Source: Coptis chinensis
Lineage: Eukaryota; Streptophyta; Magnoliopsida; Ranunculales; Ranunculaceae
Length of the DNA: 64,000 bases
Reading direction: 5' to 3'
Assembly: GCA_015680905.1 (NCBI GenBank)
Contig: CM027382.1
Location: 15,287,501-15,351,500, forward strand
The position numbers and the translations under genes were made by a program. How positions within the stretch are numbered: the stretch's first letter is position 1; the number at the start of each line of letters is the position of its first letter. Below the pieces are notes generated by a model. It did not search any database. It was not told where the DNA came from and worked only from the letters and a program-made list of their open reading frames with translations. Positions 25,901-37,895 of this stretch are shown piece by piece.

Positions 25901-28900
25901 TAGATTGCAGAACTTTTGGTTGAATTATTTAGATTTAAGTTCAGTAATTATACTGCGGGTTTCACTGTTTGTCATTGCAACTTGTGATCTGACCTTGAGG
26001 CCTTAAAAATGCTAGAGATCCTTCTTTGAATTATTGACCATCAAAGGGTTACCTTCCTCACTTGGGTCATATTTCGCAGATCAGTCACCTAGAAAGTGAA
26101 TTTTCTTCTTATAAGGTCCGTGCCCATGCACTTCTCCAGAAAAAAGATGCGGAATTATCTGCATCTAGAGATACCGAAACGCTCAAAGCTCAAGAAGAAG
26201 CCCTCCAAGTACGTCTTTGCAGTCAACCATTTTCTGATTGTTTGAAGAAATACTTGGAACTATCGCAGGAGAAACCATTTTTGTTAAATTTATAAAGTTT
26301 CCTTTATCCTTAGGAAGCTGAAAGGGAAGCGGGACTGGCATTTGCAGAAAGAGATAGAGCTCTTCAAAACCTTAAGGAGGCCATGGCTAATCATGACAAA
26401 GAAGTCGCTGCAAGGTGAGTTTTTGAAAAACTGGGAGGACAAAGTCAGTTCTGGCGTTGAAACCTTCATCAATTTCCTCATATAAAAAATATTTAATTCT
26501 GACTATTTATTGGCAAAATGAAATATTAAAATAAAATAACGACGGAGTCTTCCTTCAGTTTTCTATTAATAGATTCAATTTTCAGAAAAGGAAGAATAAA
26601 GATTTTAGGTCAAGTAGAACCTATGGAGGTTGAGAAATTAAGAAATTTTGTGTCTAAATTTGTATCCATATAATAAGTTTAATAAACCGCTCTTCAGACA
26701 ATTTTAAAATTGTAGTTTTTTCTGACATGTTGTGTTGAATATAAAGTATTGACACGTTCTAGTACAGCTAAATGCTTGTACTGTGACTTACTTTGTTGGT
26801 TTCGTTTATATTGCAGAGATGTAGCTCTTAGCACTGCAGAGCAACGGATAAAGAGTTTAGAAATGAAGATTGATTTTGTAAATTCTCATCACCGATTAGA
26901 AAAAGAGGCATGGCAAAGAGATATTGAGAACATGGAAGAGACCTGGCGATGTACGTTTTCCTCGTAAGCTATAATGTTTCACATTTTTTCTGTTTAATTC
27001 TGTGGATAGAGCTCGAAAAAAATTACCTGCGTTATACTTTTGAAGCGAGATGTGAGGCATTAGTTTCTGAAAAGGATGAAAGTTCCAAGCAAGATTTACA
27101 AAAAGAAGTAGAAGAACTCAGGCTACAATTCAGAAGATTGCAGGTAACCTTGCACTATATAAATCAGTTTAGATATGCAGTGCAAAGTGCTAATTTTTAA
27201 TTATGTGGTTATTAACAACAACTGTAACTTGTAGGAAGAGCATGATTCTTTTCGTGATATTGCTGATAGAATGTTAGAGGAAAAGGATAAGGAGATTTCG
27301 AGACTCGTTGATGTTAATGAAGATCTTAATCGGTCTTTGGTGATGCGGACCCAAGTAAGTTTCCTTTTTATTAAAAAAAAAAATCTTATGATATTGGAAA
27401 CCTAACACCGTTTTCTCTTGCATTTAGTTATACATTTTTATTGCTATTTGCTCTTTGGAGCCTTCATTGTCATCATATTTCTGACAATATGATATCATAT
27501 CCAGGTTGAACACAATCACAATCAGAACACAGGTAAGGAGAGTTGTAGTAGCTGCTACTGAATTTTTCTTTATTTCTTTCTTTGATTTTCTGAAAAAATG
27601 TGTGGTCTGTGATACTGTTCTCTCTATCTACTCCATTTTATAGCTTTTCAAAAGCAGGATGCACAGTCAAGCACAACCGCAGCAGAACAGCAGATTCTGG
27701 TATGACTCTGCTTTCCCAATTAGTCAAATACTCAAATGTCAATACCGAAGGGGTTGCATCCACTCTTTAAAAATAGAGCAACAAAATTGCTTTTTGTGTG
27801 TGTGTGTGGGGGGGGGGGGTGTTGGGTGGGTTGTGAAGGGCAACTATTACCAAAATTATGTGTTAGGTTTATGCTTAGTTGTAGTAATTTCTTGAGTAAA
27901 TAATATCCTGGACTAACTGTATATGATTAGACAGCTAAAACACCAATCGGAATTTACAGAAAATGTTTTGAGTTTCAGATTTTGGCTAGGCAACAAGCTC
28001 AGAGAGAGGAAGAACTTGCACAGTCACAACGGCACATCTTAGCCCTTCAAGTAATTATTACCTCTCAGATGATAGATTTTACATATATTCTTTTTGCGCA
28101 TTTTCTGATAATTGTTTAATTCAGGAAGAAATTGAGGAGCTAGAACATGAAAATCGTCTCCGTAGTCAACAGGTACTAGAATGTACAGAATTATCCAGTA
28201 TTCATTATCTGTCACTAAACAGGGAAAGTTATGGTTCGTGTTAAGTGATTTGTACTTAGATAATGGTTTGCTCCATTTGGATATTGTGTGATGGGCTGTA
28301 ACTGGCTGGGTTTGATTGGTAACAGTGTTTTACTTTCCATCTTTTACTTAGAAGCTGATAGATGTCTCTTTGATGGATATGTAAATGAAACCTTAGTAGA
28401 AAATTCATTAGTACGTGTGAATAATAGTTTAGCACGATTTCGGCATTACTAATTGAATCTAAGAGATTGGAGTTTGAAATTTGAAAACACAAAATGCATG
28501 TAACTAGGATTCAGGGTTCTTAGTATCTATTTGTAGCTCCAACTGAAAGGAAGTAGATTTGAAGAAGGGTTAACTAGATGAGCCAATTAAGATTTCCCCC
28601 ACTAGATGGGAAATTAGGGTCTCCCCCCCAATACGCACATCTAATTTCCCATCTAGTGTCGTCACCTTGAATGTCTTGAAGGTAAGTGTCATATTACAGA
28701 TGAGAAAAACAAAGCTTCATGGTTATTTAATGGTAACAGTTTGAGATCTTGTCTGTTTCCGATTTTGAAAGGTTTCAGATATTTTTATTTGCTGATTGAC
28801 ATTTCTAAATCATGGTGCAGGAAGCGATGTTGAAGGAAGAGTTCCGAAACATGGAAAGAATGAAGAAGCGGGAAGGGGTAGATATGACATATCTGAAGAA

Positions 28901-29837
28901 TGTCATTTTAAAGCTTTTGGAAACAGGTAAGCATGTGAACAATCTGAACTACCAAAAGTTGTTGATGTACAAAGAAAAGCATGTATATATGAATATTAGG
29001 AATGTAAATAGGTGAGTGCAATGATAAGCTGAAACAAACTGGTGCCTTCTCAAGGAAAAACTAAAAGGAAAAATGCAACCCTAATAGCGTGTAAGGCTCC
29101 TAGAGACATTCTGCCCATCTAAATTGAAAAAATTATTGTGAATTTGCTTCATATTCTCCCAGAGCGAGCCTATTGGTACAACTAGCCCTTGCTATCAGTG
29201 ATGACCCCTTTGTATGTTTTTTTCATTTGAGCCAAGTCACACTGATTAGTATGTGTACTGTCCGGCACAGCTACAGGGTGTAAGATACAGCCTCTGTAGA
29301 CGAGGCTGGCCTGACAGGGATCATAAGTGCTGTCTGATTTCTGCTTTCTTTTGTTAAAAGATCAGTTTTAGGACAACCTAAAATTATGTGACTGGAATTG
29401 ATTTTTGAACAGGTGAAGTGGAGGCTCTACTTCCTGTGGTAGGAATGCTACTACAATTCAGCCCTGAAGAGGTAAAGTGCACAAGTTCGCTTGATTTGCT
29501 TAGTATTCAGGAAACTGGTTTTTTGCAGTTACATTGCTTTTCTTATTCCCTCGGACAAGCTCATTTGTCATTTTTCAGTTTACTAAATATATTTGCAGTA
29601 TTATGCTTGTATATATAAAGTGGACAATTTTGTGTTAGAAACATATATAAATAAATAGACAAATTAAGTTTGCCTTACCCTGAGTGCCCTTAGTAACGAG
29701 CTCCCATCCAATTCATAAACCTGCAGATCCAGAAGTGCCAGCATGCTTACCGTTCCTCAACTGATGTTCCGCCAAGTCCTGCAAGTGATGCTTCAGTATC
29801 CAGGGGCTCTCTCTTTTCAAGATTCTCATTTTCATAG
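16945..29837 (+). CDS. GRIP: Golgin GRIP, trans-Golgi tethering protein (21 coding exons)
   Basis: Long coiled-coil protein ending in a GRIP domain, which docks golgins on trans-Golgi membranes by binding ARL1-GTP. Exons: 16945-17380, 17611-17726, 18022-18191, 19159-19252, 20350-20436, 20616-20696, 21634-21759, 22556-22664, 22751-22830, 26080-26208, 26314-26414, 26817-26950, 27046-27143, 27235-27354, 27505-27532, 27644-27699, 27979-28050, 28125-28172, 28821-28926, 29413-29471, 29727-29837. They sum to 2361 nt, a 786-aa protein with every junction in phase, very close to Arabidopsis GRIP (about 788 aa). Residues ~50-680 are heptad-rich (Glu, Lys, Leu). The C-terminus has MTYLKNVILKLLETGEVEA, LLPVVGMLLQFSPEE and the tail SLFSRFSFS; the Tyr in TYLKN is the conserved ARL1-contact residue. 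Intron 9 (3.2 kb) contains two mobile elements. No break seen. Confidence 0.95.
20734..20797 (+). repeat. Perfect 31-bp tandem duplication in GRIP intron 6
   Basis: ATCAAGAGAGTAGGCAATAA and the following bases to TTGGT occur twice head to tail, at 20734 and 20765, with no differences. It lies within the intron and is probably replication slippage. Confidence 0.9.
23402..24193. mobile_element. 792-bp TIR element in GRIP intron 9
   Basis: About 75 bp at each end are inverted copies: left CTGACACATAAAAATGACAC then AGTCAAACAACACA, and GGATGTTG and GTCCACCTCA further in; right, read in reverse complement, CTGACACATAATATTGACAC then AGTCAAATAACACA. The interior is non-coding. Long TIRs would suit a Mutator-type non-autonomous element, but I did not find a 9-bp target duplication, so the superfamily is uncertain. 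Confidence 0.75.
24354..25806 (+). mobile_element. Short non-autonomous LTR element in GRIP intron 9
   Basis: Two direct repeats of about 258 bp (24354-24611 and 25548-25806), starting TGATGTAGAACATT and ending near AGATCTAC, bound the element. TGGTATCGGAGC follows the left repeat and fits a primer-binding site for initiator Met-tRNA. GGGAGAG precedes the right repeat as a polypurine tract. The ~930-bp interior has a single gag-like open region at 24757-25311 with a short coiled coil and a Pro/Gln-rich patch, and no polymerase. The LTRs differ at about 7 positions (under 3%), which by usual plant rates suggests roughly one to two million years. The flanks TTATG and TTATT are a possible imperfect 5-bp duplication. 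It looks structurally whole as a TRIM/LARD-like element that depends on others. Confidence 0.85.
28567..28665. mobile_element. MITE relic in GRIP intron 18, relative of 49905 element
   Basis: GGGTTAACTAGATGAGCCAA, then TTCCCCCACTAGATGGGAAATTAGGGTCTC, written here as a consensus of two pieces, is followed by an inverted arm CTAATTTCCCATCTAGTG. It matches the arms of the MITE at 49905-50103 but is shorter, with a stretch missing between CTAG words. Confidence 0.6.
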
Positions 29838-30533
29838 TTTTTGATGCCTCGATGGTCCTTCACTTATGCCTAGACGCCAAAAACTCCAGCAGTTGATTGT
29901 TAGTTGTACCCAGAGTGACGCATTGCAACCGCTTAACTTCAGGAGATTCACCAGCCACTCAGAAAAAAAAAACCTTGGGGTATGACTGATGCCGAAATAT
30001 GTTTGTAATTTAAAACTGTACTTCATCAACACATACATCGTATACAGAACTAATAAATGAGCGTTTGTGCTGCATAATGTATATGAAACCAAAGAAAATA
30101 TTATTTAAAGCGGAGTGCAAATTTTGTAACGATATTCTCATGGACCTTTTATTTATAGTATATTCATTTCATTTATTTATTTCATAGTTCATACGAACTT
30201 TTGTCTTCATGATTCGTAGTAAAGTTGCATGTTCTGAAGACATTCGTACTTCTGAATGCACTGAAATAGGAAATTTGTCTACAAGTAGCTTTGATCTGCA
30301 TAGTCCATACCAATGCTTGCACTCTGAATCCTGACAATGTTTCCGAAAGGCAGAGCTAAAATAGTGCAGGTCTCAATGTGGAATCGTCAAATCTGTTATG
30401 ATTAGGAGTATATATGTCCTAAATCTGGGGATTCTGGGCTATATGCATATTTTAAGGATCTTCATCGATTTGAGGATGCACAATGACACATGATGTTTGT
30501 TACACAGTAGGTAGAAAAAAAAGGGGCAACCAA

Positions 30534-30606
30534 TTCCGTTGCCGGGACTTGAACCCGGGTCTCTCGGGTGAGAGCCGAGTATCCTAACCAACTAGACTAC
30601 AACGGA
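30534..30606 (-). tRNA. trnE-CUC: tRNA-Glu (CTC)
   Basis: On the minus strand the 73-nt gene folds as a cloverleaf. The acceptor stem pairs TCCGTTG with CAACGGA, with A as discriminator. The D arm contains TAGTCTAGTTGGTTAGGAT (A box). The anticodon stem is CTCGG/CCGAG with loop CTCTCAC, anticodon CTC at 30570-30572. The T arm has GGGTTCAAGTCCC (B box). There is no intron. The nuclear gene lacks an encoded CCA, as expected, and T runs follow on the minus strand side. It looks functional. Confidence 0.96.
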
Positions 30607-32327
30607 TAGATGCAAGAAGTAGTACTAACTACTAATAAACTATACTAGTCATAAATCATAATAAAATCTTTCAAAACTGATACTGATCCTTTTGCTGACA
30701 CGACCATTTTTCGTCTTCTATAGAAATAAACAAATCTAATCATCTGACCCACCTAAAGAAAAAATTGTCCCAGACACGTGTGAGGTTACATGCTATTGAG
30801 ACACGTGTTAGTGGGATAGTGACTGAGGGTTGTAACTTGTAAGTTGTAAGCCACACATTAATGAGTTTGAAATTTTAATGACCATCATAGTCAGCCATGC
30901 TTATCCGCAGATTAATCAGACATACTTTTCCGGGATAAGTTTTGGATATTCAACTATCTCCCTTATCAATTTCTTTTTCCACAATCAAACACCCTTGAAA
31001 CTCGCAATATTGAAAATTGAGATCACAGATAATTTTATGCTTGGCAGTGGTGGTTTTTCTTCCTATTTCAATATAACTCTCCATATATAAAGAATGTTAT
31101 TGAATAATAGAGAGTGCATTCTATACCACTTGAAATGATGTGGTTTGTAAAAACCCAAATGACACTACTTAAAATGGCGTGGAATAGAATTAATTGTTTT
31201 ATGTTCCCACAAAATCAAAAACTAATTATAACTAAAATTGTTTAAAATTGTTGTGTCCCCACCAATTCAAACTGCGCTACTTAAAGTGGTGTAGAATAGT
31301 CCGAATAATTGAACACCAAAATTAACTCTCCATCCTCAAAATACTGTTTTTTTTTTTTGTATAATGGAAATAGAGGGTAGACGCACCATCGTACTTAGCC
31401 TTAGTTTTAATTTACTTCTACTACTCAAAGTGTGGGTCTTTGAAAGTCAAACAACAAGGTACTGAAACATTAACTTACAGAATCCAAGGAGGTAACTCAA
31501 AATCCAAAACTTAGCATGTGAATGAAAATTACAGAATCCTCTCATTTCCCCATGCAGCAAAAATATATATATATTCGTTTCACCTCGTCAACCAACATGA
31601 TAGATTTGCACCAAGGCCATTTGGAAGCAGTACATCAACATCAGGTAACCTTTTTTTTCTGCATTATTACACACCACTAAATTCCGATTTTCGTTTTCTG
31701 AAACAACACACGAACAAAAATCTTAGGTGGGGTTGCTTCATTTCTGTTTCTACCTTTGTCATTGAAGAGCTTATAGATATTTTTTATGTAAGAAGATTGG
31801 GTTTCTTGATGTATGAGTTCCAACATCCTTAATTACTGAGTTTTCTGTGCCCGCTTTCTGTTGGATATTTTCCTTAACAAGGATAAGAATGTGGTGTAGG
31901 ACAAAGTACAACTGGTGCAACCTGCGGCTTTTTCTGGCATAATGATTGTTTTTTTTTCAAGGTAGTTAGTTTGTGAATATAGTGACTGATATTTTTCTTT
32001 TTTAAACTAATAAAATGTTATTTTTGAGATTTTGGCCACCCTTGGATTGGATAGATTTCATAGAGAAAACAACAAAAACAAAAGAGAGCTGCTTCTGGTA
32101 ACAATAGCATATCTTATATGGGAGAACTTTTATGTTCTGGTTCTGGGACTTTGTTCCACTTTCTATATGATGAGAACTTATCACCATACTTGTTCTTGTT
32201 TGTCCTTGATTGAAGTATCCTTCTTTGTGGTGAGGTAGGCTTTTGATCTTATTGATTATAAAATCATTTTGTAGTTAAAGCCTTAAAGGTGAGAAGTGAA
32301 TCAGTTGAAGATCTTTGGGAGGGAAGT
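30607..32327. other. Intergenic region upstream of the BTB gene
   Basis: No coding exon that I can support. Between 31110 and 31310 a word like TTCTAYACCACTT or its inverse recurs three times with neighbouring AAGTAGYG, suggesting a decayed MITE. The 5'UTR of the BTB gene must lie at the right end; an in-frame region extends upstream of the chosen ATG without a conserved match. Confidence 0.45.
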
Positions 32328-34926
32328 ATGGATGGGAAGAAGCAGAAGACGTACCTTACTGTAGCACCATTTGAGTGTGCGTGGCGTAAGGAATTGCGAT
32401 TTAGAGAGGCTGGCCGGGGCTGTGTCTCTTTCGAAGCTTTTGCTCACAATGATGTTACAGTTGTGTTTAGGGAACATGTGGGTAGCCAGCATTACCACTA
32501 TAAAATGGATAATAGTCCACACTACACTGTGATTATAGGGAGCCATAGGAACCGAAGGTTGAAGATCGAAGTAGATGGAAATACTGTTGTCGACGAGGCA
32601 GGGATTGGGCTCTGTTGTTCTTCGGGATTTCAGAGTTATTGGATCAGTGTCTGCGACGGGTTAATATGTATCGGAAAGGGTCAATTTCCTTTTCAAAACC
32701 TTGTTTTTCAGTGGCTTGATTCTAAACCCAACTGTAGTGTTCAGTATGTTGGGCTCAGTAGCTGGGACAAACATGTGGGATATAGGAATGTGAATGTGTT
32801 GCCATTGAAGCAGAACCACATTTCACTTTGGAAGCATGTGAGTCACAATGAAAACAAAGAAGACGAAGATAATGACAGTGAGCCTGAAGATGGGTCTGAA
32901 GGTATTGAAGAATGGGGACTCAAGAACTTTCTTGAGAGCTGGGACCTCTCTGACATGTTCTTTGTTGTTGGAATGGAGGAAAAGGTCGTTCCTGCCCATA
33001 AAGTTATCTTAAGTTCATCAGGTAGTTTTCATTTTAGTTCATCCACCGAGGATATCATTCAGCTGCCTGGAGTAGCCTATCCAATTCTACATGCTCTTCT
33101 TCAATATATTTACACTGGCCAGACCCTAGTAAGTTTTCTGATCTTTCATCCAGATATATATAAAAGGTTATGGATAATTTTTTCTGTCACCGATAATTAT
33201 GTTATCCTAGAAGGCTAGAACACAGACACTGAGTTCTTCGTGGTGAATTGCATTGATAGCTAATTGGTTGCCTATGTATGCAATGTAGGTTTTGGAATCA
33301 CAACTTGGTTGCTTAAGGGATTTGAGCCAACAATTTGAAGTCATGCCATTATTCAAGCAATGTGAAGAAGTAATTGATCGCTTTAAACTGAACAAGAAAT
33401 TATTTGACTCGGGTAAGAAAGTGGAGATTTTACACCCATGTTCCAAGCCACAGCGTTCTTCAGTCTTTCCATTTGAACTCCCTATCATCGTCCGAAAGCT
33501 CAATCAGCTACTTTCAATTGGCGACTACACTGATGTGGACATTTATATTGATGGACACAAACTTGCAGCACGGTCACACAAGATCATCCTTAGTTTATGG
33601 AGTATCCCTTTTATGAAGGTTGGCCAATTTTAAATACATTTATTGTCATTGTGTAGTACACTGCTGGTATCTTCTACAATACACTGCCGGTATCTTCTAC
33701 AATACATAGCATTAACCCTTTTTCCTGCGCATTTTTGCCTTCTGTTTTTTGAAGGATGATGTTCCAATTGCAGATGTTCACAAATGGAATGTGTGAGAGT
33801 AATTCTTCACAAATCTTCTTAAGGGATGTATCATTTGAAGCTTTTACAACCATGGTCCAGTTCATGTATAGTGGGGAACTTGATGTCAAAGATACAAGAG
33901 CTTCTGGCAGCTTACTGATCCAACTTGTTCTGTTGGCCGATCAATTTGGAGTAGCACCTCTTCACCAAGAGTGCTGCAAAACAATTTTGGAATGCCTTTC
34001 TGAGGTAGTTAGTGATTCCCTTACTGCGTACTTTTCTTTGTTTTGTTATTATGTATTAGAAAAATACCCTTTGTGTTCTTTTTTCTCTTTATGGATATAA
34101 ATAAGATGCTAAAGAGCAGACAAGTGACTTGGGGATTTGAGAGTAGACGGCTACCTTGCGTTGCTCAGACTTCCGAAAACAAAAGCAGAATCTTTTGATG
34201 GTAAAGAATAATGAAATATTGATACTCTTGTCTACATATATATGCAGGGTTGGAGTCCTCGTACTGGAAGAAGCTCCTGCAACAGAGTTATTTGTATTAT
34301 ACACAAATTTAATGAGCAAGGCCGCACAGATTTCCCAGAGCATACTGTTACTGCCTATGCAATTGACTGTTTGAAACATTTTGCAGGATTCAGTATGCCC
34401 CATTCTTCAGGTGGTTTCACCCATTTCATCGTGCGAACTTCTTAAAGAAACTTGTGAGAGGATATTTTCTAAGCATTTTGATTATTGCACTACTGCCAGC
34501 TCTGATTTTGTGTTGTTAGATGAGGCAACTTTCACTGATATTCTTCAGGTGGGTTCCTCAAACTGAATTTGTTAAGAGAAATGTTAGCTACCATTTCTTG
34601 TCTTGCACAGTTGCACTTGATCTGTTCAATGAGTTAAAGGTGTTGCACTAGCTTTTCTCAGAATTTATATAAACTTATATTTCTTACCTTCCCTGAAACT
34701 AAGTATTGATTGCTACGAGACACATACATGTATTCTCAAAACAATACATTGTAGTAGTCCTTAATTTAAAGTATATGTTATTTGGTTGGAGAGTTAACTG
34801 GAAGATATACATGTGGGATATATAAAGGAGGGAAAATACAGTCCTGGATTTGAAAAAGTTGAAGGACCAATGAGGTTGATGTTAAATGTTTCATTACTAG
34901 CTTTTCGTGTGTATACTTTGCATGTA

Positions 34927-36548
34927 GATTATGACTAACATGCAATGAGTTCCGTGTGAGAGTTTTTAAGACAAAAGCCCATTGGATTATGTTGGTATGT
35001 TGCCATGTAGGCTGTTGCCTTTATACTCTACTGTTAGGTGTTTCTCACGCTATATATTAATAATACGATATAATGTGTATGAATAGTTATTCGTGCTTGA
35101 TGTTCATCTGTCCCTGCCTTTATTAGCTCGGGCTTTCAGTTGTTGTAAAGATGCTATAAGCAATAGATACTGAGTCCAATACCCACAATTCCTTTCGTGT
35201 ATATTTTAATTCCTCTTCCTTCTAGATCAGGTTTTTTGAGAAAGTGGTGCTATCAGTAGGACGTCCTGTGTGTGCAATTACTGAGCTAAGATGAAATTTT
35301 ATGTTACCAGATTGTCTACCTTGATATTACTTAAAATTACAGTTCTATTCCAAGAATATATGCAATGATTAGTTGTGTTATATGTGCAATTACTGAGCAA
35401 AGTTTAACGCATTATTTATGCAAGATTGTTCACCTTGATAATTGCTTAAAGTGTTAAGTTCTATATCAAACGCGTGTTTTTGTATTTCGCAGCATCCAGA
35501 TTTGACGGTAATATGTGAGGAACGAGTTCTTGATGCCATCTTATTGTGGGGATTGTTAGCCCGACGAGTTGTGTGGGTGGGAAGAAGTGGATACACTTTT
35601 CAAATCCTCAAGATCTGAACTCCTTTTTGGAGATAGGCTTGAGTCAGTTAAAGTCTTGCTTCCATTTGTGCGTTTCCCGCTGATGTCAGCAGCCATACTT
35701 GAGAAGGTATTAGATTGCAAATTGTGGCATCCGTTTGCCTTAAATGTGAGCTGTACCTTACCTCTCTACTTATATCCAATGATCATGCAGCTGTCAAAGA
35801 GCAACCTTAGCAATCAGATTCCAGCATTTGGGCAACTTGTAAGTAATTTAACAATTAAGAACTTGTCAAGGTTATTCTTACTCTGGTAATTTGAATCTTT
35901 GCCTCCATTATCATATTTCAGGTGATGGAAGCAATTAATTATAAAGACTCGAATCGCACTACCAGGAGATAATCAGAAGTAAGCACAGGCTAATTCTTGT
36001 TTATTTGTTTAGGAAACCATGTTTTGATGAATTTTTTAGCCCCACTGAATTTTATTTGTTGATACTGTTCAAAACAAAATGGTCCATCTGTTTGGTCTGG
36101 ATATTTTTTTGGGTAAATCATTTGGAAAGTTTCTACTGATAACTCACCCACTTAATAATGTCAGGGGCATCAGAATGGATATCTTCTTCGTACTTGATTG
36201 TGCAATTTATTTTCTTCTTTAAGAATCGTTATATCTTTTTTGTCGAACTGGGCAGCTTTATATACAGGAGATCATCATATAATACCTTACCTTTGTTTAG
36301 TGTGAGATTTCAGCACCGAGGTCTAGTTTCAAGGAACTCCAGTACATATGTGATGGAGACAATAATGGAGTAATTTACTTTTATGGGTACATCATACGGA
36401 ATTCATCAGTGGGTCAATCCTGTTCTATCGAAGGTAAATTCTGAACTCTTCGATGTCAACATTTCATATAAATGGTCAAGAGTAAGTTTGTTGCAGTGAG
36501 TCTTTTTCACTGTTCACAGAAAATAACTATGACAGCTAGCAGCCCATC
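34927..36548 (+). repeat. Segmental copy 1 of BTB introns/exons 5-9
   Basis: This interval matches 62479-64000 at near identity (a handful of substitutions and small indels). The left edge of homology is GATTATGACTAAC at both places. Copy 1 has about 104 extra bases at 35090-35199 between two TTCGTG words. The right edge is not seen because copy 2 runs off the window. Confidence 0.93.
35271..35490 (+). repeat. Diverged 112-bp tandem duplication in BTB intron 4
   Basis: TGTGCAATTACTGAGC starts at 35271 and 35383. Each is followed by a related run (TTATGTTACCAGATTGTC... ACCTTGATA...TTAAA...GTTCTAT). The same pair is present in the second segmental copy, so it predates that duplication. Confidence 0.75.
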
Positions 36549-36769
36549 TTCGAGATTCACTGACCCCAAGGCTTTAGTTTCAAGGACATACCAGGTATGC
36601 TGGGTATAGTTCTGGAAAGGTTTAATTTATTGGGCAAACTCTTGACCCTGTTTGGATGTTTATAAATTAATTTTATCATACATCAGGCAACCTCTTTCGC
36701 TGGACCACGGGTTGAGGATGGGAAGAGATGTTCATGGTGGATGGTTGACATTGGCCAAGATCATCAGGT

Positions 36770-37895
36770 GTTATTTCTGGACTTGATCCTTTTTAAACTT
36801 TTACGTAAATCTACTAGAAATCAAATCTGCATTCTGCCTAATTCAGATATGATGTATAATAATCCAGTGTATGCATTCTATCTGAATCTCTACCCATGTA
36901 TTGAGCTCAAATTCAAGAACTCGTGGAACAACCTCAGTGCTTTGCATTTTCTCAAACCTCTTTATAGATAGAGGTTGTTGCTTACAACCCAAGCAACTGG
37001 GTGTGAAACTATGAAACAGGACAGGTCATTGCCACCAAGTAATTCCTTTGCCTCGACACTATATAAGGGTTTCCACACCTATGAGGACTCCGCTTTTCGA
37101 TTTGATCTATGTAAAAGCGCAACCGTCCCCGGCCCGAAGGTTAATTACACCGCATGCGCCCTGACGGATAATTGACCATGGAGTCATAGCTAACTTAGAA
37201 AAACTGAGCCGAACATCGCCGCCCCCAAGGGCTTAAAAGTTTTTGCGACTGAAAACTCCTTCAGCTATGTTTGTGCACAACCTTTGAGCTACTAGCATTT
37301 GTGCAGGTGTCTTGCCAGCTGACCTACTAGCCACAGCGAGAATATGGAGCAATCATGAATCTAGATTTTCCTTTCATGCTTGGTTTCCTCTATCTGTCAA
37401 CTTAAGAATATCCTCTTTATGAGACCTAATACCTGTCAAGTTGCAGATTGTGCTTTTTTTGGCGATAGAGAATTGGAATTTTCCCAGATCTTGCAAAGTC
37501 TCTGTTACATTGTTCATAGACATAGTCTAATTTGTGACTTTTCACTTGTATAATATCCCAGGAGAGTTCATGACTTACAATGGCTAGGATATATTATTAT
37601 CAACTCCGCAGGGCGGTTTACGGTTTCAGGAGTAGGATGTGTAGGGACAAATTCAGAGATTGTGAATATAAAATAGGGCATTCAACAGTGTAAATTTTAA
37701 AAGATACTATTATCTTTCAACCTTTTCCAAAATTAACATCTGCTTTAGCATTTGGTTTACTTTTATCGTGTCTCAGCGCTAGATATGATTAGCTATGAAC
37801 TGGAATGTATCTCCCCTTTCAATTACATAAAATCAGTCGTGCAGAATGCGTAGAACAAAACTTGACAATTTCCTCAAGTATGTTTTCTCTCTGTT
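36770..37895 (+). other. Long BTB intron 10 with an unplaced GC-richer insert
   Basis: The intron is over 1.1 kb. The stretch near 37040-37250 is richer in G+C than its surroundings (CCGTCCCCGGCCCGAAGG, ACCGCATGCGCCC) and differs in style from the AT-rich remainder. I see no exon, RNA or clear element ends in it. Confidence 0.4.

Noticed and set aside
26945-27046. Stop codon at the GRIP exon 12-13 junction
   Set aside because: It appears only if the acceptor near 27011 is used. The acceptor TTTTGAAG before 27046 gives WRSRCEALVSEK, fits the family and restores the total to 2361 nt.
34150-34380. Overlapping open frames between BTB exons 3 and 4
   Set aside because: They lie in an intron bounded by clear GT-AG junctions and do not match the protein family.
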